Source: Rhea pennata
Taxonomy: Eukaryota > Chordata > Aves > Rheiformes > Rheidae
Direction of reading: 5' to 3'
Length of the DNA stretch: 64,000 bases
Assembly (NCBI RefSeq): GCF_028389875.1
Contig: NC_084677.1
Coordinates: 7,792,017-7,856,016 of the forward strand
The position numbers and the translations under genes are program-made. Within the stretch, counting starts at the first letter, position 1. Every line of letters starts with the position of its first letter. Positions 1-14,700 of the stretch are shown here, one piece after another. A model generated the notes under the pieces. It saw only the letters and a program-made list of their open reading frames with translations, ran no database searches and was not told the origin of the DNA.

Positions 1-1336
1 CTGAGTCCTGTGTTTTGCAGAAATCGACACTAAGAGAGATGCTCGCTTAGCTTACTGAGCTTTAATTGGAGCTATTTGGGGACTTGGAACCCCTGCTTAT
101 CAGCAACATACTTCTGGGCAAAAATATTCACTCACCAGATTGTTTTCAATTAAACAATGTCTCCAATGGATTGTAGAGAAATTCTTGTTAGAATGAACAG
201 ACATCTAACTAAGTGACTGGTTGCTACATATATCTCTAGCTGAATGTGTATTTCTGATATCAGGTTGTACAATCAGCCTATGTGTAGGCTAAAGAGAAGT
301 TTATTTCTTCTTTTTCATCTTCTCAAGCCTCTTTCTTGAACCCTTTCCCATCTGCTTGGCAAGGACAATTAGAAGTGCTATACTCTCCCTGGACACAGGG
401 AGATAGAATATCCAGAATACAGCCTTGTTTCAGTAGGGAAGACTTGCAGAAATATTTCCATGACAGTAAAGGCATTTTTAGTCATATTTAGCCTGCAAGA
501 TACTCATCAGTCATTTCTTCCTGTAGAAAACAGTCAAAGCCCAATCAAATATCTGGTATTACCTGGGCAGCCAAGGAACCTCATAACTGGAGATGAACAG
601 AGATCCAAGGTGCTTGTTGCTGCCAAGGGGAGGGATGCAGGGAGGGAGGCAAGGAAGTGCAGTGTAGGTAGTGTAATAGTAGCTGCTGCTGCTTAAAATA
701 TGGTGTCTGCCAGCATGATAATGGGAGCTGCTTGCCCAGGAAGGAGCTGGGAGCAGAAAGAGTTCGGATGAGGACAGTTGTTCTCTGAAAAGTGAGGACA
801 GCAAGGTGATTGTTTGGGGAAAAGAATCTTAAAATCCAAGCTGATTGGCATTGCTGCTGACCTGTCCTTCACGCAGGCAATAAAGAGGGTTATGAAGTGT
901 TTGCCACAGAGCTGCAATAGAGCTTTCATGCCTATGTAGTCTACACATTCCTATAGAGTGTGACTGTGTTCTGGAGGGAAAGGAAAACCTATGTGCCAGT
1001 TCTCTAATCCAGACCAATTTATACATTTTTTTCCTTTCCTTACCAATCCTGCACACCTAACACAGTGAGCTGTGTCTGAAATCTGCAGCCTTCTTCCCAG
1101 GCTTTGGTTTTGTTGACATTATGTGAATCTGCACAATCCTGAAACGTGCCACTAAGGACAAGTTTTCCTGGGGTTTGGAACCATCCTTGTACATTCGAGA
1201 CTCTTTGGAGTACAGCTTTTGAACAAGAGCGTTCTTTCTCCTGGAAATGATGGTGAAGATTTTGAGATTTTGTAGTGTCTGTCAGTATGAAATGTAACCT
1301 CTTGGCCAAACTACACACTTGAGAATTTTGACTATT

Positions 1337-1343
<7 letters not shown>

Positions 1344-1367
<24 letters not shown>
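1344..1367. repeat. Poly-T tract (T24)
   Basis: Uninterrupted run of 24 T. No direct repeats flank it and no retroelement body was recognised next to it. Confidence 0.95.
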
Positions 1368-4300
1368 AGCTCTGCTTATAAACCTGGGGTTCCTTAACAA
1401 AACAGCAGAGGCCTCTGAGGGAAAAGGAAAGTTACAACAATATCCTGTTACAAATCTTTTAAGATTACCCAAAACAGCTTAATCAGAGACTATGTTGTTG
1501 ACAACATTAACGTTCAATAATTCTTACTAAGAGATGAGTCTCTTAGAGAAAAGCCTCAGCTCTATTAAACTTATAATATAATTAAAGCTGTCATCTTCAG
1601 CTTCCATTTCTACTCTTGGTAGCTCACTCTGTGATTAGCACATGTCAAGCAAGTAAAACCTAAGGAAACAGTCCACATTTGTTGATGGTGGAGAAATATG
1701 AAATACTTACCAGGGTGATTTTTTAATGGCAATATTTAAAGGCTGCTGGAAAAGATTGTAGTAAAAACAGTTCTGGTGAAGAGATGAGTCTGATCCAGAA
1801 CCCGATGAAATGGGAGTTTTCCAGTGATTTCAATAAGCTTAGGTACCTGTCTTATGTGCACAGAGCAGATGGGCAGTTAGTTGCATTTGTATTATGGTAC
1901 TGCAGTACACCACAAAGCAATCAGGCTATGTGTAGTGTAAATATAAATACATACATAACATTTCAAAAAAGAGGCACTAAATTGTCTAAAAAAAAGAGCT
2001 TAAAAGCTTACCTCACTGCTGGTTTGCCCACACCTCCCCCACTCCACCAGCCCTGTCATTGTTATTTCTAAGAATACACTACTTTCAGCTTTTCCATGTG
2101 TCATTATGCTGTGAACTCTCTAGAAGTTTTATGCATAAGTCAACTTCTTTGCAGTACATCTAACGTAATTCTAGGTTTTGTTTGAGGTCATTTGGTATCT
2201 CAGATAAATGAGGTTCTGAAAACTATCTGCCGTAGAACACCTACTATCAGCACTTGGTTCTTTGAGTTCATGCTGTGTATCTCCAGATAAGGATCAGGGC
2301 CCGATCTGCCTAGCTCCAGCCTTCAGCCCAGCGTGCTTCCAGCTACTTCAGCAATGTTGCACTAAATCTTCATCAGGTGAGGATCTGGCCCTATCTACTG
2401 AGAAAATTTGTTAAATTATGTCCAAAATTTTGCAATACCGACTCTTCCTCACAGAGCTAATACACTTTGAGGATGGTGGTTTCCTGAGGCCTCTCTTGTA
2501 TCTGTCATGGTGACAAATTTCTTAAAAAAGAAGTAGGATTACTATAAACCATTTACAAACCTTTCAATGGCAAAACAGAAACTGAAATTGTACATGCAGT
2601 TCTGCTAATGAGAGTTCTGAGGTGATTTTGTTTTAATTCAATGGTCCTTTGACAGGAATGAAATCCTGTGATGCGTAAGATCCTCGTTTATTTAATGTAA
2701 TTTTTTTTAATTGCATATAAAAATACTTTCTGAGTTTTCTTAGCCATGCCACTCGTGTATGACTTGAATCGCTTGATAAAAGCGCTATGTTGATCTAAAC
2801 CAATGTAACAAGTAAACAGTGAAATGCTAGAAAAAGGCAGCTGCTTTACTGGAAACTTTGTCCAAGGGCTATTTCTGCTGCATAGACTCGAAATAACGGC
2901 TGCACAATATGACAGGATTATCTGAAAGGCTGTACCTTGTAGTGAAAGGAAAGGTATTGATTTTCATTTTGAAGAGTTACTGAAAACCAGGAGGAAAGGG
3001 AGTTAGGGATTGTTAAGTTCCAGGTAAAGTAAAATAACAATAATGATGACTGCAAGGAAGGCAAATGGATGGGCAGCCAAAACGTCTGGGTGCCTTTAAA
3101 GCTGCATAATTCTGTACCAGCAAACTTCGGGGAAACAGTCAGGTTTGTTTTCCAGGAAGAGATAATAATGTAGAAACCTCTTTCTTGTGGCTTTCTTTAA
3201 TCACATGGAGGAATGGTGTTAAAAGCCAAACACGCACAGATACATGCTCCCTTTGAACTACAAAAGTACAGCACATCCCAGGCTCAGCTTACTAAATGCG
3301 TGCTTTACTGAAAGTTATGTTCATCTCTTTTATTGAGCTGACCTCCTATATCTGTTCTAAAAACAAACATTTTAGCAACCTTTGCTGTTACAATAGTATC
3401 AGGACAATTCAAGTATGCAGAGGAGGTGTCACTAAGACTGACGTCAACATGCATGTGCCATGTTGCATATTTCTCTTCAAACATTTTTGAATGTATTTGA
3501 CAACCGCTGTGCAAATCCAGTTAAAATACTTTCACTAGCTGAGTGGTCATTTATCCAGAACAGTGTCTGGATCATTGGGTACATTTTGCTGATGTATTGT
3601 AATATGTTTTCCGTTTTGAATTTGTAAGTCACTGTTTGCTTCCAATACAGATTTATTGAGCTGTCATTTTTTGCAAGTATGTGGGCACAGATAGTTCTCT
3701 GTCTTGTATCCCTTAGCTGTTTCCTGTGTGTCTCGCTGCTTCTCCGTTACCTGGGAGAGAATTTCCCCCAGTGTGATGTTAGCTACCACAGGGAAGGGCT
3801 ACTCTTGCAGATGCTGCACTCATGTCTCTGAGATGTTCTGTGCACAACACAAGGTTGTCTGAGGCTTCCAAATTATGAGAGAGCTGAAGTTTTAAACGGG
3901 TATTAAACAAGTATCCTGCAGCAAGATGAAAGGAAGTGGACTCAGCAGCTGTCTGCAAGAAAATAAGGACATACTGGCTTAAAGCCTGCTTGTGTATTCA
4001 GGGAATTACCAACAGGCAGATCACCATCTTAAATTATAGTAACTAACTGCATTTGCTGTGAAGACCATTTTGGATTCCAGGAAGTACAAAAGTTATTATT
4101 GTGTTCTTCCTCATTTCTTCCCTCTTCCTCCCTTTTTTTCCAAGAACTCAGTATTGGCTCATATGCCTGCTTTAAACTAGTGATGAAGTATATGTACAAG
4201 TCATCCATAATGAGCCTTGTGGTGGTCTCTGCGTGTGTCTGCTGTTGGCCAAAAGGTTTGGATTCTTTGTGTGCTCAGAAAAGGTTCTGCTATGTCTTCC

Positions 4301-6216
4301 TGCTTAGAGGTCTAAATCTATGCAGAACAGTGGAAACAATTTCTTCATCGACAATGGCCTTTGGATCAGATCCTCAGGCTCTTATTCAACTGCAGCCTTT
4401 TCCCTGAAGAAAGCTTAAAGTGATGGCCCTACCAATGAAATCACATAGTAAATCTGACCTGGAGTTTGTGATTTCACGTTTGTAGATGTATCTAGGCAAA
4501 TAAAATAGGCTATCTTTCTGCAACCTCTTAACTACTTTTTGTGCCAAAGGGATTTTTTATGTTTTAGCAAAAACGCAAATAGTTTCGAGGTCTCTTTTGA
4601 GTTCTATTTTGCAATCACTGTCAATTTTCTGCACTATTTGAATGGAAATTTTGCCCAAAAAAGACTGAGGAAGGTTGAGGCCCTATTTCTGGATTGATTG
4701 CTAGTGCAGTTCACTGTAAATCTGAAATCTTCTTGGATTAGTCAGTGGCATGGTATTTTTGTCTCAATCAGTCTTTTGGCTTACTCCATAAATAGTCAAC
4801 CTTAATTAATTACAACTGTTTTGTTCTAGGTTTTTTTCCAATGAAATCTAAATGTAGCATTTAAACTTAACTTATCCATTCTGGAGCATAAACAATGAGA
4901 ACGTTTTGTACACAGCTCTTCTTTTCAGCAGTCTTTTCATATCAGTAGGGCCATTCTCTTTCTGTGACAACATTACCAAATTCAGTCACTAGCCATGATT
5001 TTTGGACCCTATCTGCCTCATTAAATATGGACCATGATTTCTGTCAGCCGTTGGGTACACACTTTCAATTCAGAATTTTATTTCCTGTATGATCCTGCCA
5101 AATTCAACAGAAGGCTCTTACAACAACCATTCAGTGACTCCTTCCTGCAGCTCTAGTCTAGATAGGAATTTTTGTCTTTACTGACATTCTGCGTAACTGA
5201 TTTGTCAGGCCTGGCAAAAAAACATGAATTGGTACCTGTAGAAATTCTCATCTTCTGTAATATATAGGAGAGCATTTCTTAATTGCAACAGGATATAGTT
5301 TAAAATAAATAACAGATCTGCTGTCCTAAGATCTGAAAAATACGAACCTATGCCAGCCATGTATTCCTGCCAGTTTTGCACTGGTTCTGACATCTGTTGG
5401 ATACTTCTTTTAGCCAAGTCAACTCTTTAATATAACAAGATTGGAAATTTTTTTTTGCTAAATGAGCAAGTTCACTCAGTTCTCGAACAGTTCTAGAGCC
5501 TCCATAAAGGATGAGAAGGTATTACATAGCCCCGGAGCAAGGGATGGAGAAAGCGAAAGGCCAAGTTGCAGGGTGAGTTGTTGGATTGTCTCAGCTGTTT
5601 GTGATGCCAGACTCTCAGCTGTTAAGAAACACACTGCTTACATTGTTTCTATCATGAGAGGTTTTAGTTACCCAGGAAAGAGCTAAAATTATTGAGAAAA
5701 ATTCCACTTGTAAAACTTCGACTGGGACTGGTTTTACTTCCCAGGCTTGATCAATGTGCTAAGAGGACACAGTTTGATTTAGAACAACTCAAAGAAAGGT
5801 TATACCGGCCATGCTGTTGGGAGACAAGCTTGTCTGGATTAAGTCCCTCAAGTCACCTTTAAAACTTAAGTTTTGAGGTTACATTCACAGTCTGGAGGAG
5901 AGTCTGCTTTTTTCAGAGATTGTCTTTTATCTCCTTAAGTTCAGTTTTGAAGATCAACCAATCAGAGCAATATATTTGTTAGACAGGATACTGAAGGCAC
6001 TGTTTATGCGTACTGTTTGTGGCGTTTTAGGAAGGAGATGGAAAGAATACCTAGTATAGGTAGAAAGAGGAACATGACCTGTCATTTATCATTTAGGAAT
6101 GATATAAAGCAATTACCTTACAAGTCATTGAATGAAATGAAATCCTTTCTCACTCACCATGAGTAAATGTATTTGCTATACCAACTAAGGACTTCACAGT
6201 AGTGACTTCGCATCTT

Positions 6217-6233
6217 AAAAAAAAAAAAAAAAA
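6217..6233. repeat. Poly-A tract (A17)
   Basis: Uninterrupted run of 17 A in otherwise unremarkable sequence. No flanking target-site duplication seen. Confidence 0.95.
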
Positions 6234-8687
6234 GGAAATTGCATGTAGCAACAATAATGAGAGAACATGCACAGTTTCCCACAGCTACATGCTTACCCCA
6301 TTTTTTGCTAGCAGCTCCAGCAATTTCTGTTTTGCCTGTCACTCTCCTTCCCTTTTCTTCCCCAGATAGAAGCAGTGTAATCAGCCCATCGGGTGTCTGT
6401 GTGCATCTGTCCACACCACACCCAGCTCCTTCCTTTTGCTTTCTCTCAGGCTTTGGTAGTCTTTTTCAGGTAGCTGCCAGCGTGCGTGTCTGGAGCTGCT
6501 GCCATCAGCAGTCAGGTCTCTGACAGGTGCATTTAAGTTTGCCAACCAGTAGCCGGTGGCTGCATTAAGACCATTGCAGAGCCAATCTGTTTAATGCCTG
6601 CTGAGAGCTGGAGTAGCTTGAGTCAGATCCAGCTCCTCCTGCACTACATAACTGCTTGCAGGTGCCAGTATAGTCACAGAGTGAGGAAATCTGTCCAGTT
6701 TTGTTCTTTGCTGTGTTACCCAGCTCCAGCAAGTCTGTATTGCCCCCTCCCCCTATGAAAGGAAAGGGCAAATTTCACAATTTGTAACAAGATTTTGGGA
6801 TATCCTGGAAGAGGAGACAAGTAGACAGGGAAATGCCAGGAGATTTTCCTTGTAGGTCTCTCCTCCAGAGCAGGGGGAAGTCCCCTGCTCCTTTCCTTGC
6901 AGGGCAGGGCATGGCCCCCTTCAGCTCACCAGTTCTCTGGCTCGTTGAGGGTGAGGGAGCCGGAGGCTGCAGCCCAGGTCATGCTGCCTTTCCTCTGCCT
7001 CTTTTCTACCTTACTTGCAGCCTGCTTCCAGTGCAGCCGTTTTACAAGATTTCTGAAGCCAACAGATACTTTTTAAAAGGGGATTCCCATCTCACAGGCT
7101 GTGTTGGTGCAGATATGCGCTGTAAGTGTGTTGTGGGGAGAAGGAGGAGAAGAGAGAAGAGAGAATAGGTTAAGACATGATTCTGTTGTGTTGCCTCTGT
7201 AGGAAGTTCTCTGCAGTTCTCTGCAAAGAGAGCTAGGGCAACAGCCCCTTTTCATAGGTGTTGTTAGCTGAGTATTGGTAAAAATCCAGCCCAGTTATTT
7301 AGGATTATAGGATTACTAGAATGTAATACACAAATCTTTCACTGGGCAGTGGCCTATCATGGATCAAGAGTTCCTCCCAGTACAGCAAATTATGTCACTG
7401 GGATCTTGACTCAAGGCTGCTGTGGGACAGTGGGGCAGAAAAGACTATTCCACTGTTAGGAGCTTGTCTCCAGGATACATAGCCCAAGGCCAATCAAGTA
7501 ATTTGACTGAAGAGTTATCCCTGGGTATATCCCTTGGCTACAGAGCAGAAATAGTGTCTCAGTGCTGATCAGCAGAAATATATGAAGTATTTCTGTGGGG
7601 GACTAACTGTCAAGAACACGGGCTTTATCCTCAACACATGAGACTCAACAGCTCTTCCTTATCATATTGCAGAGCAGCCCTCCAAATTACCGTATCTAAC
7701 CCTGAAGTTCTTTGTGTGTTAAGAAAGAGATAAGTGGATTGAAAATTAAAGGATAACAATTACGTGACTAAGAGGCTTCTGTGAAATAGAGGAGCAGAAG
7801 AAGAGAAGAAAAAACCCTCACTAACACTAACAGAAACTGATTCAAGTGATATTATTTCCAGGCAAATCATCTTCCTGGAAGATCTAATAATCAAATATGA
7901 AAATCCTGAGCCAGATAGGACTATAGTGCTAACTATGACCTTTGGAATTCATAAAATAAAACAAAGGAAAGAGCAAAATCCTGAAATGAAACCTCAGCAT
8001 TACACGTATCATGCTCCAAAAAGCAAAATAGAGCCACTAAGCGTGTGAACGCTGGCAAGCTGCTAAGGCATAAGAACAACCAAATTCAAATTTAGCTTTG
8101 ATGAGGTGGCAAATAGAAGACTAACACCATGATCTATAGTCTGTTTCTCTTAATTAGGTCATATACTTTCTGCATATGTTCCAAGGCTTGGCAAGGAAGC
8201 AGTTTTGAATTTCTCATACTCTTAACACCTGAACTTCCTGTCAACTACCAACATCCTGTTTCTGTTACTGTTAGAGCTACTGGTGCACTTTACAGACATA
8301 TCTGATTAGTACAGGCCAAGTGGCATTGTTTGATGGGTCATTCTATGGTGAGTAAGCCTTTCTGCTAAAATCAAGGCTCTTCACTCATCCTAGGAGGAAG
8401 AATTTATGTTGTGTCAGCCTGATGTATATCCAATCTAGTCCTGATTTTGCTGCCTCTACAGTCAGTAGCAAAACTCTGCCAGCTTCAGTAAAATAGGTTA
8501 GTAGAGGGTCATGGAAATATTTGGCTCTTGAAAAAATCTCTTTTGTAAATTGACTCTTGGGGGATGGTTGTCTTAGGCATATGGGTGGTCTCCTTGCCCT
8601 CTCAGTGTTTCACAATCAAGCGTGAGAGTCCTTAGGTAGGTTCTCTATGTGCCAGGCAGAATCATTTCTTTTTTTCCTTCCCCAACA

Positions 8688-8760
8688 GTCTGGTGGTTAG
8701 GGCACTTCCTTCCAGAGAGATTCAGTGCTAGACAGGAGGAGGCTCAGTTCCTTGCTGCCT
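8688..8760 (+). repeat. Possible MIR/CORE-SINE head fragment
   Basis: The stretch opening with TGGTGGTTAGGGCACTTCCT resembles the tRNA-derived head of amniote MIR/CORE-SINEs (an A-box-like 'gtggttagggcac' core). The similarity fades after about 70 bases. This is pattern recognition from memory of the family consensus, not an alignment. Confidence 0.3.
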
Positions 8761-11700
8761 ACATCTGAGGTGAAGGCCCTGAACTCTGCAGGCTGTAGAG
8801 GGGAGGACAGGGCACTATCATGCTGCAGGAGTTGTACAAGAAGTAAGGGAGCTCCCCAGGATGGGGAGAGGCAAGCAAAAGAAGGGCCATGTCTGTAACC
8901 TGCTGGCTAAACTGATCTCAGCCTGAGAAATCCCAGGAGCTGGTCCTTGCTCCAGAATTATTTCTGGAGTTCAGACATTCACTGTTAAATGCTTATTCCT
9001 CCTCCTCTACATACCTAAGTCTTCAGATGCTTAATTCCATTTTTTTGGACTTGCCCTAGGTTATCAGCTCCATTTTCTAAAGTGGCAAATCATAGATCGA
9101 ATAATTCAAAAGCAGGACTTATGTTTGCAAGTCTGAGCTCCAACTTGAACACATGGTAATATTTCTCTCATTTTAGTTTACAGTAAAGTTAATAAAATTG
9201 GATCAGATTCAGAATATTGATTAGCTCAGCCTCCTCAAACCTCTTAATATTGAATCATTCAAAGCAGAAAACCTGAGCAGGTTTTTAATGCAAAAACTGA
9301 TTTCAGTGAAAACCTAGTTGTTCCCCCGCATTAATTCCCCTTGCTCTAATTTTAATAAGTATTGTTTGCTGGTGTGCTTTTCCTCTTTTCTGCTTTTAAA
9401 ATTTCCTGGAGGATTGTATTTGAATAGCAAATTTAGAGAAATGTGACTATGAGAAAAATTCTGTAACTGCAATGTAGTAAAAGAAGTATAGTTTGTTGTA
9501 CACCCTGCATGGAATAGGCCACTGGCTGCATTGTTTGGCTTTGTGAACATTATGTCTCTTTAAAATGACGTGGGTAGCTCTAAATTCTTATAGCAAACAG
9601 CATTGTCACATGCAACTTGAGGGTTTAGTAGTTACCAAGAGGAGATAATATTTATGCCAGCTTTTTCATGACAAGGTCAATTATTTTGTTAGCACAGGCA
9701 GCAGTGTATTTGCATTGTGCAACTCTTCCTGGGAACTGAACTGCTCTGGAGGACAGGAAGTCATGGGAAGCTGGAAGGATTTGAATTAAAAGGAAAGGAT
9801 TTGTTTTTCTTCTGTTTGGATGCCAGTGCTGGTTGACCTAGGATGATATATTGTATAAGTAGTGCTTCTCGTTATGCAGCTAAGTGAAGGAGAGATCTGC
9901 AAAAGATTTTTTAAATAGTAACAAAAAAAAACTTTCTTTATCCAAGAAGACCAATTGGTAAAATCCTGCTTTCAGCTCCGAGAAGTACTTTTCTCAGGAA
10001 ACAAACTTATTTTTAGAGGACAAGCATGCTTTCCTAACATAAATTATCCAAAATTCTCTCCTTTACCTTGTTAATTTAACTCAAATGGATTTTTTTTTCT
10101 AGTTTGTCAGTTGTTTCTTTGTAGAGGTACTTGTTAGGAAAAAATAAATCCTGACACTAAATATGGAATATTTTTGCACAGGCATGTGAAAGGAATTTAT
10201 TTTGCCTGTAATCATGCAAAGCTCACAAGCTTTGGTGCCACTCAGCACAGCACAGTAAATGATTGATTGCCTCTGCCCGATCCAGGTGAAGTTATTTTCT
10301 CCAGACACTCACAGGTCCAGGAGTGTAATCTGAACTAACAATATGGGAGCATGTCTTCAACACGCTTTTGCTCTCTTGTTAAGAACATGAAGTCTGGGTC
10401 CTGTGTAGTAAAAACAAGTAGAGTGTAGTTTTCCTTATGTTTAGATAGTTTCTTTTCACTTAATCTTTGCCACCATGGTGACACATGGTCTTCACGAGTC
10501 AAACCTCTAGATTCTGGAAGAATTTTGCAAGATGCTATTTTACAGGATTTCATGAGCTGCACTTTGCCCGGAGCTGCCCTGATATAAAGGTACAATGATC
10601 ATCTAACTCAATAGACAGTATTTAAACTTTAGCCATTTCTGTAAATTTTATAGCTGGTGAGCCAAGCTACCTTTATAAGCTGCCTATGACATGAAGACTT
10701 TATGACTCAGACTGGGGGAGGTTCGTAAATACTTTGCTCTTGATTATTTAAAAGGCACATATGAGAGTGTTTAATAGGTGTCTTTTCCACCTCCTTTTTT
10801 CTCTACAATCAGCACATTAGCTTGATTGCAAAATTGTGCACTTAATGTGGATTAAGCTTGAATAAAAGAGAATGCATTCATTTCAGCTCAGGTGCTGGAG
10901 GCTGTGAAAGCTGACCTACAATAAGTTCAAGCTCAAAGAATTAAGACCACCAGTAATATAATTTGTATGGCAGTTAATTAACTGGCTCCACTTAGTCCTC
11001 AGTAAGAGCTCAGGCTTTGGTTATTGTCAGTGGGAACTGAGCAGCTTCAGGACTACGCTGGATTTTGTTAAGTGGCTGAATTTTGAAGTAAATAACTGTA
11101 AACTAGCTGTGTAGTTCTGCACTTAGGACTTTTTTTTTCCATAACAGAGATTACAGCTGGCAAGAGAAGTGAGAAGCACCTGTGTGCCCTTGCAGCTGCT
11201 AATCCTTTGTGCAATCCCTTCAAAACGCAGCTCACATTTTCTCTGGTTCTCTTGAACGCATCACATCCTTCCAGAATTTCTCAGCCTTCCAGGATGCTTT
11301 CTGGCCTCCTCTATCATGCTACAGTCTTCTCAGATTTCACAAAACATTTTCTATTAGAGAGAAAATATTTTCTCTCAAGGTTAGTTTTGAGCTCAGTTCA
11401 GTTTCTGTGGAATTCACTGAAAATTGAATTAGACCTTGTAAGAAATCCCAAAGACCTGTGGCCATTTGTTAAACTCAGTGTTTGCTTGAGGCTGACCCTG
11501 TACTGATTTTTGGTTCTACCTGCATTTAAGCTAGTGGAATTACACATGCACTTAGAAATTTACTCGAAGCCTATGTATACCAGCTTGATGGGTCATGTTT
11601 AACGTTTACATTCGGCTATGTTTGTATACAGTACTCATGGATAACAGTTTGTGTACAGTGTAATTGTAGCAGGCCTCTGTGCAGCAGTCAGCTGTCTCTT

Positions 11701-14700
11701 TTGCTTAGATCAGAAGTTCAGGTCTGGCAGGTAAACACTGCATAACTGTGTGTGTATTTTAAACTTTAAGGAGTCAGAAGAGAGTATTTTTCCCTTGTAG
11801 AAATGTCACTGCTTAAGCTTGTCTGGGCTTCCAGTCCCAAAACATTCTGGACTGATCTGAAATCTGTTATATTTTTAAATTATAGTCTTATTAAAAATTG
11901 TATTGAAATTACAAAGGAAATGAGATATGTAGGAAAGCAAGGCAAAGATCATATGAATGGCTATGAAAGGCAGCCCTGGACTGTGGAGTCCTTGCTTTCT
12001 ACTCAATGCACAGACACAGACATACCTATACTCTTCATTTGTGTGCTTTAATGTGGGTTTGGAAGTCACAAACTATTGCAGTATTTGTGACTGAACATTG
12101 TGTTCACCTTGGCAAGGAGCTTCTGTGATTTTGCATACAGTATATAAATTACACTTATCAGGAAGAAAGATAACTGTTTTTATTGATTCCAAAGTATTAA
12201 AAGACAACTATAGAGATTGCCGAGTCCGCATGGACAGTTTCTTCCTCATTAGGTGCATTTGTTTTAAAAGCGTACATGAAATAATATTTACAGCTGCGAG
12301 AGAATAATCAGCAAATACTTCTTCACCTAGGCCTTTGTATTTTTGGTTCCAAGAGTTAAAGGCTCTTCCTGCATACACATTTGAATTGTAGTGTATTTTG
12401 GAGGAGTAGACCATGATGCCCTTGCACAGATAAGGAGATGAACGCATTATGACTGGGAGTTTGGATCAAGGGAACTTCACCCTGCCATCAGAGAGGTGTG
12501 CTTTAGGGATTTGTTGTGTTTTCAGCAGAGCAGCTGTAAGGAGACTAGAAAGAAGATGGGCCATACTGAATTAAGAAAACCCAGCCTCTCTTGCCTGAGT
12601 ACTCTGTTACCGTAACCCTGCTAAAGAAATGACGCATCACTGTAGGTATGCTGAATTTGTATTGTAATGTTGCCCAATGGTCAAAAAAAAGATAAGAGCC
12701 ACATTTTGTTATGTGCTGTAAAAAAAAGATCTAAAAATACAGCATAGAGATAAAAGTTGTGAGGAAACTGCTAAGTAAAGTGGTGTGATGTATGCAGCAA
12801 TTTGTTGGCAGAATCCAGAAGGAAACTGGATTCCTGATTCCTCAGACAGGGCTCTGTCTGCCAGTCTGAGCTGTCTTTCTCTGCCGTCTTTCACTCAACC
12901 TACTTACAAAGAGGTATTCTGAGCATACCTCTAACACAAGATGTATTCTGATCTCCTGCTACAACACGCAGTGTTATTAGTGGTGTCAAGAACGTTTTAA
13001 GCAGTTTGTGAAGCTGCTTGCTGCTGTCACTATGGGAAGTCATGGCTGTGAGATGCATGGCAGGTATATATCAACGTTTTTCAGTAGGTGCATATGGAAA
13101 ATGACAGGCTAAGGCTCATTAAAGTCAACAGAGCTTCAGTGCTGCTAGGGAAAGTGTATTAAGTATGGCATATGTGATTCTTGGTCTTTGTCCTCAAAAA
13201 GTCTCTAATGAGGTATTCATATTATTTAGAACACATTTATGCTATTATCTTCAAATAGAACACGGATTTGTTGCTGGATTGTTATACTTTTTCATTTGAG
13301 AAATTACTTAATATGCAAAGCTTTCAGGCTATTTTTGTTACAAATTACACATAAAAATATAAAATGAGTCCCAATTCTCTAGACGTAGTCTTAAGGTTCG
13401 TTTCAGCAGCCTTTATCCAAAGGCTAGATTTCTATTCGTTCCTGTTTTCTTTTGCTATCCCAAGTACTTTTATGGCTAACTGCAGCATCCTTTATGACTT
13501 GCTGATTCTGTAGTTCTTCTGCTATTTCACTGTCTTTCTCTCTTTCTCTTCTTCTAAAACAAAACCTGACCTCCTTTATTTGAATTTAAATTCTAGAGAA
13601 AATCCCTCTGACTAATGTGTATGTAGCTTGTATTTCATAAAAGTCAAGACCAGAGTGGCATGTGGGCCCCTCTCTCCACTCTGCATATTGTAAGGTATCA
13701 GGTGTTCCCAATGTGCTCAGCATTAAGCTTAAAGTCCTCAAAACTGTGTCCTTGGCAGAGTCAGAGAGATTAAAGTCTCGCCAGTGCTTGAAACCATTAC
13801 AATGGCAACATACACATTAGGTGAAATATTTTATTATGATGCTCTGCTCGTTCAGTTACTGAAGACAAATGACACTGAAGCCTGTGGAAAGGCCACCCCT
13901 TAATAACATCCCTTAATTGGCAGCCTGACCTGGATTCCCGTGCGGACAAGCAGGCTGCCCCGAAGACAAACCAGACAGCCGAGATCATTTGCACCATTCT
14001 GCAAGGTGCTTGCTGTGTCCAGTTTCTTACACTTGAGAGAAAGCCAGGGAAACCCTGAGATCACTTTGCATGTGCATGAACTGCTGTTCACAGTGTTTAC
14101 GTCACCACCGAGCCTTTTGTCACACTCCTGCTGCTTTAGCTATCTGCTCCGTAAAGGACTTGAACTGTTTTTTTATGATGAGCTATTGAATTAGAGCTGA
14201 TGAATTTGAGCAGCAGACCAAAGCAGATACATATCCATTTGTTGGAAGTTTGTATAAACATGGTGTGCAACAGCACACTGAATATTTTAAGACAGTTTGT
14301 GCATGAAGCCTGAGAGAGTTTAGATAGTTCTGCCTCTGGACCCCCATAAGGCCTAAGATTTCTATCGTTGTAGCCTTTTTTTTTTCTTCTTCTTCTTTTA
14401 CTGAATGGATATTTAGAAACTTAGAGGAATCATTTGGCATAATTGCAAAGAATATAAGAACAATATTAGTTGTGAATGCCACGTACATCAGGACCTTCAT
14501 AACTGACGTTCATAAAGAAGAAAACTAGCAAACTTTCCCTGAACAGCAGACTGATCGTATACTGTATACTGCTCAGCTACTCACTAGCTTTTTCTGTGCA
14601 GCAACCATGATGAGATGAGAAAATTTGAAATGGTCAGAAACTCTTGTAGGAAAATGCAAATGACTTTAGTTTTACCAAATGTGTTTGGCTGGGAATGCTA

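Larger units (their letters stand above)
1..8600. other. Intergenic, no gene seen
   Basis: Open frames here are short (at most 111 codons) and none resembles a known protein or is flanked by convincing splice sites. Contents noted: a T24 homopolymer (1344-1367), an A17 tract (6217-6233), a 10-bp tandem doublet (7205-7224), and isolated GAS-like TTCNNNGAA sites at 3150-3158, 4075-4083 and 7872-7880. In mammals CLEC16A lies on this side of SOCS1, but no CLEC16A exon was recognised. Confidence 0.6.

Noticed and set aside
7130-7166. Arg/Glu-rich run (GRRRRREKRE) as a protamine-like gene
   Set aside because: Comes from a simple AGGAGA/GAGAAG purine tract at the end of a chance frame; wrong side of SOCS1 and no start context.
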